From Robbsia betulipollinis (GTDB taxonomy: Bacteria; Pseudomonadota; Gammaproteobacteria; Burkholderiales; Burkholderiaceae), in NCBI RefSeq assembly GCF_026624755.1, contig NZ_JAPMXC010000001.1, positions 372,001 to 436,000 on the forward strand: a DNA stretch of 64,000 nt. Reading direction: 5' to 3'. Made by a program: the position numbers and the translations under genes. Positions 16,441 through 25,567 of this stretch are shown here, piece after piece (positions within the stretch are counted from its first letter, which is position 1; every line of letters begins with the position of its first letter). A model generated the notes under the pieces. It made no database searches. It was not told the DNA's origin and saw only the letters and a program-made list of their open reading frames with translations.

Positions 16441-18489
16441 TCAGGAACCCCGGCCCGGCGGCGGCATCCCGCTGCCGCTCCACGTCCGCCCGCGCGACGG
16501 CATCCACGAAACCGCTTCGTCCGGTCGATGTCCGTGTGCCGTTCGGGCGCGCGAGATGGCTTGCCGCTGCACGGAGGCCGTGGGCGACGGCGTCCCGTGC
16601 GGTGACATCGATTGCAACGCGATGGGTGACGGCTGCCAGCTCGAAAGCTGCGATTCGGATAGCGCCGGCGACGACGCCTGCCCTCTTGTGGGCAGCGGCT
16701 CGGACACCGCCGGCGACACCCGGGCGCTGGCGCGTGACGGCGCGGACGCATCGGGCGAGGAGTGCCATCTCGCGCGCTGCGGCGCCAACGCGCCAGGCGA
16801 TGCGTGCCAGCCCGCGGGCGACGGGGACGAAACGGCCGGTGACGATTGCATCGATGATTGCAGCGAAGATTGCCAACTGGCGGGTTCGGGCACCGAGACG
16901 CGCAGCGCCGATCGCGAATCGGCGCGCGGCAACATCGGCGCGCTCGCTTGCGCCAGCGCGTCAAGGTCGAGGTGCGGCAATTCGGCCGCGCCCCGCGCGA
17001 CGGACGGCGCGGCGGGCGGTGAACTCGACCGCAACATCGGTGGCGAGAGCGCCGCCGGCACCAGCCTGCGCGGCGTGTCGGACGACATGGCGTTCGATGC
17101 GGCCGTCCGCGCGACGATTCTCAACCGGTTCGCCGTGGCGGCCGCGGGAGCGTCGTACGCGTGCCCGTGCGCCAGAACGACCATCCTGCCGGCGGACACG
17201 AGTCGCGCGTCGCCGTCCTCGCCCTGGTACGTCGCTTCGACATGGATGCGTGACCCGGCGTCGATGAACAGCAGGGGGTCGGCGTTGTCGTCCCGCCCCG
17301 GTACCGGGATGCGGCCAGCGGCGCGAATACCCCTCTCCCCGCCCTCCCCGTCCTCACCTTCCGCCCGGTGCGCGACCACCCACGCGCAGCCACCGCCCAG
17401 TTCCCCGCTGACATCGATGCTGCCTTCCTCCATCGACACCTGCAGGCCGTTGAGTTCAACGATTCCGCCCGTTCCGCGCGTGCCGCGCATGTCATTGCTG
17501 CTCGCGTCCAGCCTTCCCGCCAGACGCACGATGCCACCTTTCCCATGAACCAGAATGGCGCCGGTACGCGCCATCGCGTTCCGCGTCCGCACGACGCCGC
17601 CGAGATTGACCGCTTCCGCGGCAGCCCGGGCGCGCGGCATGGGCGCGTCGATCTGCACGAGCCCGCCGTCCGCCTCGACGGTGCCCGACATCACGATGGC
17701 CGCCCGATTTCGGTTCCCCGGCGCGCCGGCGTCGGCCAGAACGCGCGCGAGCGTGACTTCCAGAAACGTGTCGTCCCCCGGCGTGAGCCTGATGACCCGT
17801 CCCGCGCCCAACCCCGTCTGCCCCAATGGCGTGCGGATCATTCCCCGCTGTTCGACCCGGTGGCCGAGCAGCGCGGCGAAGCCGCCCGGCTCGGTCGTGA
17901 TCGTGCCGTCCAGGCTGACCGTACCGGTGCCGCTCCGCGTCGGCGTTCCGAAACGGAGCTCGCGGCGCAAAAAGTCCGCGTCGGTCATGTCGAGCGTGGC
18001 GGCGACGAAGCCCGCCGCGCTCACCGAGCCGGTGGCCGCGATATGGATGCCGTTGGGATTCACCAGATGCACGATCGAGGTCGCGCTCAGTTCGCCCGCG
18101 ATGGCGCTCGGCGTATCGCCCCGCACGCGGTTGAGGAGTGCCGCATTGGTGTGCTGAAAGATGCGCACCGAAGCGTCGCGGCCAATATCGAAAGACCGCC
18201 AGTCGACGATTGCGTGTTCGCTGACCTGCCGGATCCGCATGCCGCGCGCATCGGACGTGATGTCGACGTCCCCTGCGCGAACCTGCGCGCCGCTGGGCAG
18301 CGCGTCATGCGTGAGCGCCTGCGCCGCATCGCACAACAGCAAAGCGCACAGCAACTGAAACCGCGCCCACCACGCCGCGCGGCGCCCGAACCGGCGAGGC
18401 GGGCACGCGCGCCGCGCCGGGAACGGTGCCGCGCGAAATACCATGGCGGATGGCGCCGACATCTGTAGCGGTAAAGCCGGGGGAATCAC
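16441..18489 (-). CDS. Mini TpsA exoprotein 3 (HMW/FHA-type TPS domain, long Ser/Pro/Trp tail)
   Basis: 682 residues from a GTG at 18489 that has AAGG about ten bases upstream; ATG codons at 18462 and 18444 are alternatives. Signal to about residue 58 (Asp-Ala-Ala-Gln-Ala). The TPS domain shows 'AIVDWRSFDIGRDASVRIFQ', 'LLNRVRG', 'VHLVNPNGI' (140-148) and 'FVAATLDMTDADF'. The helix part has 'GGIVRLAGRLDASSND' and 'SIDVSGELGGGCAWVV'. Unlike its neighbours it carries a tail of about 230 residues rich in Ser, Pro and Ala, with recurring Trp-x-Ser-Ser-Pro / Trp-x-Pro-Ser-Pro motifs. Gene 3 of 5 counting towards tpsB. Confidence 0.83.
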   Translation of the reverse strand: MIPPALPLQMSAPSAMVFRAAPFPARRACPPRRFGRRAAWWARFQLLCALLLCDAAQALTHDALPSGAQVRAGDVDITSDARGMRIRQVSEHAIVDWRSFDIGRDASVRIFQHTNAALLNRVRGDTPSAIAGELSATSIVHLVNPNGIHIAATGSVSAAGFVAATLDMTDADFLRRELRFGTPTRSGTGTVSLDGTITTEPGGFAALLGHRVEQRGMIRTPLGQTGLGAGRVIRLTPGDDTFLEVTLARVLADAGAPGNRNRAAIVMSGTVEADGGLVQIDAPMPRARAAAEAVNLGGVVRTRNAMARTGAILVHGKGGIVRLAGRLDASSNDMRGTRGTGGIVELNGLQVSMEEGSIDVSGELGGGCAWVVAHRAEGEDGEGGERGIRAAGRIPVPGRDDNADPLLFIDAGSRIHVEATYQGEDGDARLVSAGRMVVLAHGHAYDAPAAATANRLRIVARTAASNAMSSDTPRRLVPAALSPPMLRSSSPPAAPSVARGAAELPHLDLDALAQASAPMLPRADSRSALRVSVPEPASWQSSLQSSMQSSPAVSSPSPAGWHASPGALAPQRARWHSSPDASAPSRASARVSPAVSEPLPTRGQASSPALSESQLSSWQPSPIALQSMSPHGTPSPTASVQRQAISRARTAHGHRPDEAVSWMPSRGRTWSGSGMPPPGRGS

Positions 18490-18566
18490 GATCGCGGCAC
18501 CTTACGAAAAACAACGGAAAGAAAGGGAACCGGCACGACATCGCACCGGCCACCGGGACCACGGCC

Positions 18567-20042
18567 TTACGTGTCGTCACTCCAAGCCGGGGCGGCGATG
18601 GGCGACGGCGTCCAACGCAACGACGGCAGCTCTTCTACCCTCGGCGACGGTTGCCAGTTGGCAAGGGCCGGAGCATGCGACGTTGTCGCGCCGGTGCCCC
18701 GGTGCGCGGTGTCGTGTACTGCGGTTTCCGCGACCACCGTCAGCCGGCTCGGCCCTGGCGCGGAGGCGGCGCCAAGTGCCTGCCCGCGCCCGAGAAAGAC
18801 GACTCTGCCATCCGACACGAGCGCCACATCGCCGGCGTCGCCCCGGTAGGTCGCGCTGGCGTTGATGCGTGCCCAGGCGCCGACGAACACCATGGGGTCG
18901 ACGCCGGCCTCTCCTCCCGGGCCGGGCGACCCGTCGCGGACGCTAGCGCCGTCCCCGCTCGCCGCCCGGCGGGCTGCGATCCGTATGCGTCCCCCACCCA
19001 GCGCGCCGCTGACATCGATGCCCTCGTCTTCCATCATCACTTGCTGGCCATCGATTTCGACCGTCCCGCCCGGGTGGAGCGTGCCGTGCATTTCATTGCT
19101 GCTTGCATCCAGCCGTCCCGACAGGCGCACGATCCCGCCGTCGCCATCGACCCGAATGGTCCCATTGCGCGCGAAGGCGTTCCGCGCCCGCACGACCCCG
19201 GCGAGATTGACTGCCTCCAGCGGGCGCCGGCCGTGCGCCGTCGCCATCGGCGCGACGATCTGCACGAGCCCGCCGTCGGCTTCGATGACGCCCGTCATGA
19301 CGATACCCACCCGTCGGTCCATGAGATCACCGCTGTCGGCCGGCGAGTGCTCTCCCAGGAGCGTGACTTCCAAAAAGGTGTCCTGTCCGGGCAGCAGCCT
19401 GATCGCCTGGCCCACGCCCAGGCCGGTCTGGCCCAACAGCGCGCGTGTCGTCCCGGTCTGTACGATGCGGTGCCCGAGCAAGGCGGCGAAACCGCCCGGC
19501 GCGATGGCAATCCTGCCGTCATGGATCACGGTACCGGTGCTGGGCTGCCCCAGCGCACCAAAGTGCAGGTTGCCGCTCATGAAATCGTGATTGGCGATGT
19601 CGAGCGTGGCGGCGACGAACCCGGCCGCGTGCACCGTCCCCCCGGACGAGATGCGAATGCCGTTCGGATTCACCAGGTAGACCCGCCCGTTCGCGTGCAA
19701 TTGGCCCGCGATGGTGCTGCCGGTTTCGCCCCGCACGCGGTTGAGAAGCATCGCCGCGGCCGAGGGCTGCGCAATGCGCAACGACGCGTCGCGGCCCACG
19801 TCGAAAGACCGCCAGTCGACGATCGCCCGTTCCCCGGTTTGCCGGATCTCCATGCCGCACGCATCGCGCGTGATCGCGATCCCGCCTTCACGGATCAGCC
19901 CGTCGACGGGCAACGCGTCGGGCGCTACCGCCCGCGCTACATCGCACAGCAGCAAAGCGCCGAGCAGGGGGAGACGCCGGCCTCGCGTCCGGCGAAGCAT
20001 CCCCGACAAATACCGTAGTGAGGCCAATGGAATCAGGATCAT
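18567..20042 (-). CDS. Mini TpsA exoprotein 4 (HMW/FHA-type TPS domain)
   Basis: 491 residues from the ATG at 20042, with GGAAGG four bases upstream. Signal peptide to about residue 38 (Asp-Val-Ala-Arg-Ala). TPS domain with 'RAIVDWRSFDVGRDASLRIA', 'LLNRVRG', 'RVYLVNPNGI' (120-129), 'FVAATLDIANHDF' and 'GGFAALLGHRI'. The beta-helix segment includes 'GGIVRLSGRLDASSNE' and 'DVSGALGGGRIRIAAR', then a characteristic 'INASATYRGDAGDVALVSDG' section. The ~55-residue tail has 'NWQPSP' and 'RWTPSP'. Closest in layout to paralogue 3 and separated from it by 77 bases. Confidence 0.86.
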   Translation of the reverse strand: MILIPLASLRYLSGMLRRTRGRRLPLLGALLLCDVARAVAPDALPVDGLIREGGIAITRDACGMEIRQTGERAIVDWRSFDVGRDASLRIAQPSAAAMLLNRVRGETGSTIAGQLHANGRVYLVNPNGIRISSGGTVHAAGFVAATLDIANHDFMSGNLHFGALGQPSTGTVIHDGRIAIAPGGFAALLGHRIVQTGTTRALLGQTGLGVGQAIRLLPGQDTFLEVTLLGEHSPADSGDLMDRRVGIVMTGVIEADGGLVQIVAPMATAHGRRPLEAVNLAGVVRARNAFARNGTIRVDGDGGIVRLSGRLDASSNEMHGTLHPGGTVEIDGQQVMMEDEGIDVSGALGGGRIRIAARRAASGDGASVRDGSPGPGGEAGVDPMVFVGAWARINASATYRGDAGDVALVSDGRVVFLGRGQALGAASAPGPSRLTVVAETAVHDTAHRGTGATTSHAPALANWQPSPRVEELPSLRWTPSPIAAPAWSDDT

Positions 20043-20118
20043 GGTGCCTTCCGAAGAGAAAATGGAAAGAAACATCGCACGCACGCCAGGCTGCGCCCGC
20101 GATCGATGAACACGCCAC

Positions 20119-21462
20119 TCATTGCCCGGACGCCGATGCCGCGGCGTGGGGCGTCTGCGTTGTTTCCGACGCGGCGCCCCGCGCCTGCGCGCGGCCCAGG
20201 AACACCACCTTGCCGGCGGACAGGAGTTTGAGTTCGCCGCCCGGCCCGTGCCGGGTCGCGCTGGCGTTGAGCGTTGTCGTGTCGTCGACGAAGAGCAACG
20301 GGTCATGCACGCGGTCGTCGTCCGAACGCGCATGTCCATTCCCTCCCAGGGGCCGCGCCGTGAGCGCCACGCAGCCGCCGCCCCGCTCGCCGCTGACATC
20401 GATGTCTCCCCCCTGCGCCATCACCCGCAACCCGTTCACCTCGACGGTGCCCCCCACCACGTGCCCGGCAATCTCGGCGTCGCTGCCGGCACCGCTGACG
20501 GCGCTGCCGCTTGCATTCAGCATTCCTGACAATCGGACAGTGCCGCCCTCCCCTTCGATGAGGATTTTTCCGGGTCGCGCGGCGTGCGTGCGCGCACGCG
20601 TCATGCCGCTCAGATTCACCGCTTCGTCGGTTGCCGGACGCAGCACGGTGCTCAGGGGCGCCGAGATCTGCACCAGACCACCGTCCGCGTCGATGGTCCC
20701 GGACAGGAGGATGGCGGCGCGTTCCGACTCGCGACGCTCGGCGGCCGGCGTCATGACCAGCAACGTATCGCCGTCGGTCGTGATCGTGGCTCGCGCGCCC
20801 GCGCCCAGGCCGACCCGACCCCGCGGCGCCATGATCGCCCCGCTTTGCTCGATCCGATGGCCGAGCAGCGCCACCAGCCCCCCCTCCTTCGCGGTGATCC
20901 GTCCCGCATGCATCAGCGTGCCGAACGCGGGGCGCGTGACGCCGAAACGGGTCGCGCCCGAAAGAAACGCGGCGTTCCCGATATCGAGCGTCGACGCCAC
21001 GAAAGCGGCCGCATCGACCGTTCCCTGCGGGGTGATCGTGATGCCGTTCGGGTTCACGAGATAGATGCGGCCGTCGGCCGCGAGACCGCCCGCGAGTTCG
21101 CTCACGGTCATGCCGGTCACCCGGTTCAGCAGCATCGATTGCGGCGAGTTTTGCCGTACCTGCACCGTGGTGCGCCGCCCGATATCGAACGACCGCCAAT
21201 CGATGATCGCGTGCTCGCTGGTCTGGTCCAGCCGCATGCCGCCCGGGTCGCGTGTGATGGCGACCGCGCCTTCCCTCACGTGTTCGCCCTCGGGAAGCGC
21301 GAACGGCGCAAGCGCGTGCGCGGGGCCGCAGACCAGCCACGCGCCGAACACCCAGGCCCGCACGGCGTGGGGGGCGCGGCGCAAGCGGCACGGCACGGGA
21401 GGCCGCGAGGCGGGCAGCGGGATGCCCGCCCATCGGAATGACGACCGCAAACTGAGTGACAT
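20119..21462 (-). CDS. Mini TpsA exoprotein 5 (HMW/FHA-type TPS domain, next to tpsB)
   Basis: 447 residues; the ATG at 21462 has a perfect AGGAG five bases upstream. Signal peptide to residue 50 (Gly-Pro-Ala-His-Ala). Canonical motifs: 'AIIDWRSFDIG' (85-95), 'LLNRVTG' (111-117), 'RIYLVNPNGI' (132-141), 'AAFVASTLDIGNAAF', 'GGLVALLGHRIEQSG'. The helix region has 'GGTVRLSGMLNASGS', 'GGTVEVNGLRVM' and 'DIDVSGERGGGCVAL', ending in 'ELKLLSAGKVVFLGRAQARG', exactly where larger FHA relatives continue into the long fibre. There is almost no tail (about 20 residues). First exoprotein gene after tpsB, 124 bases downstream. Confidence 0.87.
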   Translation of the reverse strand: MSLSLRSSFRWAGIPLPASRPPVPCRLRRAPHAVRAWVFGAWLVCGPAHALAPFALPEGEHVREGAVAITRDPGGMRLDQTSEHAIIDWRSFDIGRRTTVQVRQNSPQSMLLNRVTGMTVSELAGGLAADGRIYLVNPNGITITPQGTVDAAAFVASTLDIGNAAFLSGATRFGVTRPAFGTLMHAGRITAKEGGLVALLGHRIEQSGAIMAPRGRVGLGAGARATITTDGDTLLVMTPAAERRESERAAILLSGTIDADGGLVQISAPLSTVLRPATDEAVNLSGMTRARTHAARPGKILIEGEGGTVRLSGMLNASGSAVSGAGSDAEIAGHVVGGTVEVNGLRVMAQGGDIDVSGERGGGCVALTARPLGGNGHARSDDDRVHDPLLFVDDTTTLNASATRHGPGGELKLLSAGKVVFLGRAQARGAASETTQTPHAAASASGQ

Positions 21463-21586
21463 GACAACTCCTGGAAACGAAGAAGGACGGCCGCGCGGTG
21501 AGCATGGACATCAGGCTAAGGCACGGTGCCCGGCGTCGGCGCACGCAGGTACGGCGCGCCACCGATGATTTCGCGTGACCACCGTC

Positions 21587-23377
21587 TCAGAAATGCAGAC
21601 GCGCGGAGACGTCGAACCGGTTTTCTCCGGGCTGGCCGTCGTTGCGATGTCCGACGCCATATTCCAGCGCCAGCGACAGGCTGCGCGCCGCGTGCCGCGG
21701 CGCGGCGGCGAAACGCACGCCGGCGCCCATTGCGCGCGCCGTGACGCTGCCGCGCTGCACCGCGGTGGGCTGCGCGAGCGCCACGGAGCCGAGCGCGGCA
21801 AACGCATAGGGACTGGCCGAGGTCGTGCCGAAACGGGTCGGCAACTGCCAGCGCGAAAAGACCTCGCCGCGCACGAGCGCGCCCGTATCGCCGAAGAGCG
21901 CGCTGGGCTCGAACGGCGAGAGCGCGCCGGGGCCGCCGAGGCTCATCCCCTCGGACGCGGCCATCGGCTGGTTGAAGCCGGTCTGCGCGCGGGCCTGGAC
22001 CTCGACGCCCAGATGCGGCCCCAGCCACTGGGAATAGCCCGCGGAGAGCACCAGCTTGCGAAAGCCCGCATCGGCACCCATGCGCGACAGGGGCACGTCA
22101 TCCGCACCCGCTGGCGGCCGGGCGCGGGCGCCCAGTGTGTTCAGACCGAACGAGGTGGTGACGCCGCCGTGCAGCTGACCGTGCGCGGACACCCGCCAGG
22201 ACGCCGTGCTTCCCAGGCGCAGTACCCGCAGCCGGTCCCGCGACCAAACGATGCGCCGGCCCGCGTAGCGCAGGTCGGTGTGGTCGCGTTGCAGGTCGAA
22301 CGCCGCCTCCAGCCCGATATTGCTTTCCTGCGAACGACGCAGCGCGTAGCGCAACCGCATCGAGTAGCGGTCGTATTCGCTGAGGAAGCCATACGGCGCG
22401 TTCGTCTGCGGGGCGGCACGCACCGCGATCGCCTCGAAACCCGCGCTCAGGCCGTGATTGCCGAGGGGCATCACGATGCCGCCGGCGAGCAGTCGGTTGC
22501 GCGGTTCGGCGCCGAGAATGCCGTGTCGATGCGGCCCGGGGTACCCGCGCGCACGGAAATAGACGGTTTCGCCACGATGCGCGAGGGAATGCAGGTCGAG
22601 TTCGAGACCGGCGCTCCAGCCACCGATCGCCGTGCTCGCGTGCGTGTCCGCACTGATGGCCGCCGTCACCGGACGGTACTGCGCCGCCACCACCAGCATG
22701 CTCGACTCCGAGAGCGCGCCCGCGACCAGTTGCGACTGCAACGTCACGCCCGAGGCATCGCCCGCCAGCAGCAGTTGCCGCTCGATTTCGGCGTAGCGCA
22801 CCCCCCGGCGGCCTACCAGGGGCGCGAGAACCGCCGCCACGTGCGCCCGCACCGCCTGCGGCACCGCGCTCGTATCCACGGCCATGAGATACGCGTCCAC
22901 GACGATCACGCGCAGGCGCGCGCCCGCGTCGAGCGCCTGCTCGGGCACCACCACCCGCACCAGCACGAAACCCGCGCGTGCATAGGCCGCCTCCAGCGTT
23001 TCCGCCGCATCGAGGATCGCGCTCTGCGGCAGCGGCGCGGCAAGCAGCGTGGCGCGAAAGTGCGCCACCGCCGCGCGCAAGGTCGCGGCGGTGCGCGCGT
23101 CGCTTGCCTGCGGCCCCTCGTCCAGGTCCACCGCATCGATCCGGATGCGCGTGGCGTCAGACGCACCGTCCAGGCGCGGCGCCGTGGTTGCCGCGCGCGG
23201 CGGCTCGACCATCTCGATCGTCGTGTCGTCGTCGTAGGCCGGCGACGCCAGCGTGTCGGGTGCGAGCAACGCCGCGTCCTGGGCCCGGGCGGCGGCGCAG
23301 CCGAGCAGCAAACCCATGGTGGCGATGCGGCCGGCGATGTGACGGATAATCGCGGCCCTGCGAAATGGTGGCGTCAT
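21587..23377 (-). CDS. TpsB/ShlB/FhaC-family outer-membrane transporter
   Basis: 596 residues, the right size for a two-partner secretion transporter. Signal to about residue 33 (Ala-Ala-Arg-Ala-Gln), POTRA 1 at about 76-165, POTRA 2 at about 190-240 ('LLLAGDASGVTLQSQLVAG'), then a 16-strand barrel to the C-terminal Phe, the usual OMP ending. In the L6 lid region, where FhaC has Val-Arg-Gly-Tyr/Phe, this one reads Gly-Gly-Pro-Gly-Ala-Leu-Ser-Pro-Phe (Leu-Ser-Pro-Phe at about 486-489), so the usual lid Arg is not at that place. It heads the array and is the only transporter gene visible for five TpsA paralogues. The start is not backed by a clear ribosome site. Confidence 0.9.
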   Translation of the reverse strand: MTPPFRRAAIIRHIAGRIATMGLLLGCAAARAQDAALLAPDTLASPAYDDDTTIEMVEPPRAATTAPRLDGASDATRIRIDAVDLDEGPQASDARTAATLRAAVAHFRATLLAAPLPQSAILDAAETLEAAYARAGFVLVRVVVPEQALDAGARLRVIVVDAYLMAVDTSAVPQAVRAHVAAVLAPLVGRRGVRYAEIERQLLLAGDASGVTLQSQLVAGALSESSMLVVAAQYRPVTAAISADTHASTAIGGWSAGLELDLHSLAHRGETVYFRARGYPGPHRHGILGAEPRNRLLAGGIVMPLGNHGLSAGFEAIAVRAAPQTNAPYGFLSEYDRYSMRLRYALRRSQESNIGLEAAFDLQRDHTDLRYAGRRIVWSRDRLRVLRLGSTASWRVSAHGQLHGGVTTSFGLNTLGARARPPAGADDVPLSRMGADAGFRKLVLSAGYSQWLGPHLGVEVQARAQTGFNQPMAASEGMSLGGPGALSPFEPSALFGDTGALVRGEVFSRWQLPTRFGTTSASPYAFAALGSVALAQPTAVQRGSVTARAMGAGVRFAAAPRHAARSLSLALEYGVGHRNDGQPGENRFDVSARLHF

Positions 23378-23678
23378 GTGCGTGTCGTCGAGGAGAAGGG
23401 GAGAGCGCGGCGACCCGGCATGCGACGACGGCTCATCCGCCACGCGTCGATGCAGCGCCGCGGCGGATGATAGCGACGTCCTCCCGCCCCCGCCCCGACG
23501 CGCTTCGGGCGGGCCGACACGGCATCGGCACGGGGCGCCGGGGTTCTGCGCCCAAAGCCTTGAACTGGCGACCATTGTCCTGTCTGTTCCATCGATCGTC
23601 GGCGCGTGCCTCGGGCATGATTCAGCCTTAGGAAAAGGCGTTACCCGGCACAACCCAGGCGATACGAGGATCTTGAAA
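23378..23678. promoter_or_regulatory. Divergent tpsB/fliL intergenic region
   Basis: 301 bases with no credible gene. It must carry the tpsB promoter (minus) and the fliL promoter or leader (plus). A short 5-5-5 inverted repeat (GCCTT/AAGGC) lies near 23625-23639. I found no convincing sigma-70, sigma-28 or sigma-54 site on either strand. A GAGGA ribosome site precedes fliL. Confidence 0.5.
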
Positions 23679-24173
23679 ATGAGTGCAGCTGCAGCCAAGG
23701 GCGCGGGCGGCAAGGCGGAGAAGGCGGAAGGCAAGAAGAGTCCGCTCCTGCTGATTTTGCTGGTGGTCATCATCGTGCTGTTGCTGGGCGGCGGCGGCGC
23801 CGCCTTCTACTTCTTCAAATCGGCGAGCCACGGCAGCGCGCCCGCGAAGGTTTTGCCGCCGGTGTTCTTCCCGCTTGACGCCTTCACGGTCAATCTGGCG
23901 ACCGACGACGGCGACGCCCACTATCTGCATCTCGGCCTGACGCTGAAGGTGGAAGACGAGGAAGCGACGAAGAACCTGACCACCTATCTTCCCGAGATCC
24001 GCAGCCGCATCCTGCTGTTGCTGTCGTCCAAGCACGCGGAGGATCTGTCGACGGTGGCGGGCAAGAACAAACTGTCGGACGAAATCATGAAGACGGTCGA
24101 GCAACCCTTCGTCAAGGACGGCAGCCACGCGAAAGTCAATGGCGTCCTGTTCACCGACTTCGTGATCCAGTAA
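23679..24173 (+). CDS. fliL: Flagellar basal body-associated protein FliL
   Basis: 164 residues: Lys/Ala-rich cytoplasmic start, one strong membrane segment at about 22-46, then a periplasmic stomatin/SPFH-like domain including 'FFPLDAFTVNLATDDGDAHY' and 'LPEIRSRILLLLSSKHAEDL'. FliL rings surround the MotAB stators. The ATG at 23679 has GAGGA about nine bases upstream. It opens fliLMNOPQR, which is here separated from fliK by block A. Confidence 0.95.
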   Translation: MSAAAAKGAGGKAEKAEGKKSPLLLILLVVIIVLLLGGGGAAFYFFKSASHGSAPAKVLPPVFFPLDAFTVNLATDDGDAHYLHLGLTLKVEDEEATKNLTTYLPEIRSRILLLLSSKHAEDLSTVAGKNKLSDEIMKTVEQPFVKDGSHAKVNGVLFTDFVIQ

Positions 24174-24177
24174 CGGC

Positions 24178-25185
24178 ATGTCGACCGAAGAGTTTCTCTC
24201 ACAAGAGGAAGTCGACGCGCTACTCAAGGGCGTCAACGGCGAGACCGACGCCGCGCCCGTCGGCGTCGACAGCGCGGGCATCCGCGACTACGACATCGCG
24301 ACGCAGGAACGCATCGTCCGCGGCCGGATGCCGACGCTCGAAATCATCAACGAGCGCTTCGCGCGGCTGTTGCGCGGCGGCCTGTTCAACTTCATGCGTC
24401 GCAGCGCCGAAATCTCGGTCGGCCCGGTCAAGGTGCAGAAATACGGCGAGTTCATGCGCAACCTGCCGGTGCCCACCAATCTGAATCTGGTGCACATCAA
24501 GCCGTTGCGCGGCACGGCGCTGTTCATCTGCGACCCGCAGCTGATCTTCCATATCGTCGACACCCTGTTCGGCGGCGACGGCCGGTTTCACATGCGGGTG
24601 GAAGGGCGCGATTTCACACCCACCGAACAACGCATCATCCTCAAGATCCTGAACCTGGTGCTGGAACACTACGGCGCGTCGTGGAAGCCGGTCTACCCGG
24701 TCGAATTCCAGTACGTGCGCGCCGAGCTGCACACCCAGTTCGCGAACGTCGCGACGCCGAACGAGGTGGTGGTCACCACCACCTTCACGATCGAGTTCGG
24801 CGCCGGCGGCGGTCAGTTGCACATCTGCACCCCCTACTCGATGATCGAGCCGCTGCGCGACCTGCTCAGCAGCCCCTTGCAGGGCGAGGCGCTCGAGGTC
24901 GACAAGCGCTGGGTGCGCCTGCTGTCCCAGCAGGTGCAGTCGGCGGACGTCGACATCTGCGTCAATCTCGCGGAGATCCGCAGCAACTTTCGCCAGCTTC
25001 TGGAGATGCGCGTCGGCGACGTGATTCCGTTCGACATGCCGGAGGAAGTGGTCGCGAAGGTCGACGGCGTGCCGGTGATGGAATGCACGTACGGCATCTT
25101 CAACGGCCAGTATGCATTGCGTGTGGCGCGGATGGTCCGCGCCAGCGATTCGGCCCGGGACGGCCAAGAGAGCGGAAATGAGTGA
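24178..25185 (+). CDS. fliM: Flagellar motor switch protein FliM
   Basis: 335 residues. The N-terminal CheY-P binding peptide is present ('LSQEEVDALL'), followed by the CheC-like middle domain ('RIVRGRMPTLEIINERFARL', 'LFGGDGRFH') and a SpoA domain at the C terminus ('EMRVGDVIPFDMPEEVVAKV'). Forms the wall of the C-ring and binds FliG, FliN and CheY-P. Four bases after fliL; its stop overlaps the ATG of fliN. Confidence 0.98.
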   Translation: MSTEEFLSQEEVDALLKGVNGETDAAPVGVDSAGIRDYDIATQERIVRGRMPTLEIINERFARLLRGGLFNFMRRSAEISVGPVKVQKYGEFMRNLPVPTNLNLVHIKPLRGTALFICDPQLIFHIVDTLFGGDGRFHMRVEGRDFTPTEQRIILKILNLVLEHYGASWKPVYPVEFQYVRAELHTQFANVATPNEVVVTTTFTIEFGAGGGQLHICTPYSMIEPLRDLLSSPLQGEALEVDKRWVRLLSQQVQSADVDICVNLAEIRSNFRQLLEMRVGDVIPFDMPEEVVAKVDGVPVMECTYGIFNGQYALRVARMVRASDSARDGQESGNE

Positions 25186-25567
25186 AAGCATCGACGGTAT
25201 GGACGACTGGGCCAGCGCGCTCGCCGAGCAGGAAAGCGCGCCGCTGAAACCCTCGGGCGGCGGCGTGTTCCAGCCGCTGGTCGGCGGCAACGGCAACGAC
25301 AAGCCGAACGACATCGAGATGATCCTCGACATCCCGGTCCAGCTGACGGTGGAACTCGGCCGCACCAAGATCGCGATCAAGAGCCTGCTGCAGCTCGCGC
25401 AGGGCTCCGTCGTCGAACTCGACGGCCTGGCCGGCGAACCGATGGACGTGCTGGTCAACGGCTGCCTGATCGCCCAGGGCGAAGTGGTGGTGGTCAACGA
25501 CAAATTCGGCATCCGGCTCACCGACGTGATCACGCCGTCCGAACGCATCCGGAAACTGAACCGATGA
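25178..25567 (+). CDS. fliN: Flagellar motor switch protein FliN
   Basis: 129 residues. SpoA domain '[20 protein letters not shown]' then '[20 protein letters not shown]' and '[14 protein letters not shown]', as in all FliN proteins. Bottom of the C-ring; also docks FliH. The ATG at 25178 overlaps the end of fliM, and the stop overlaps fliO (ATGA). Confidence 0.97.
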   Translation: MSESIDGMDDWASALAEQESAPLKPSGGGVFQPLVGGNGNDKPNDIEMILDIPVQLTVELGRTKIAIKSLLQLAQGSVVELDGLAGEPMDVLVNGCLIAQGEVVVVNDKFGIRLTDVITPSERIRKLNR

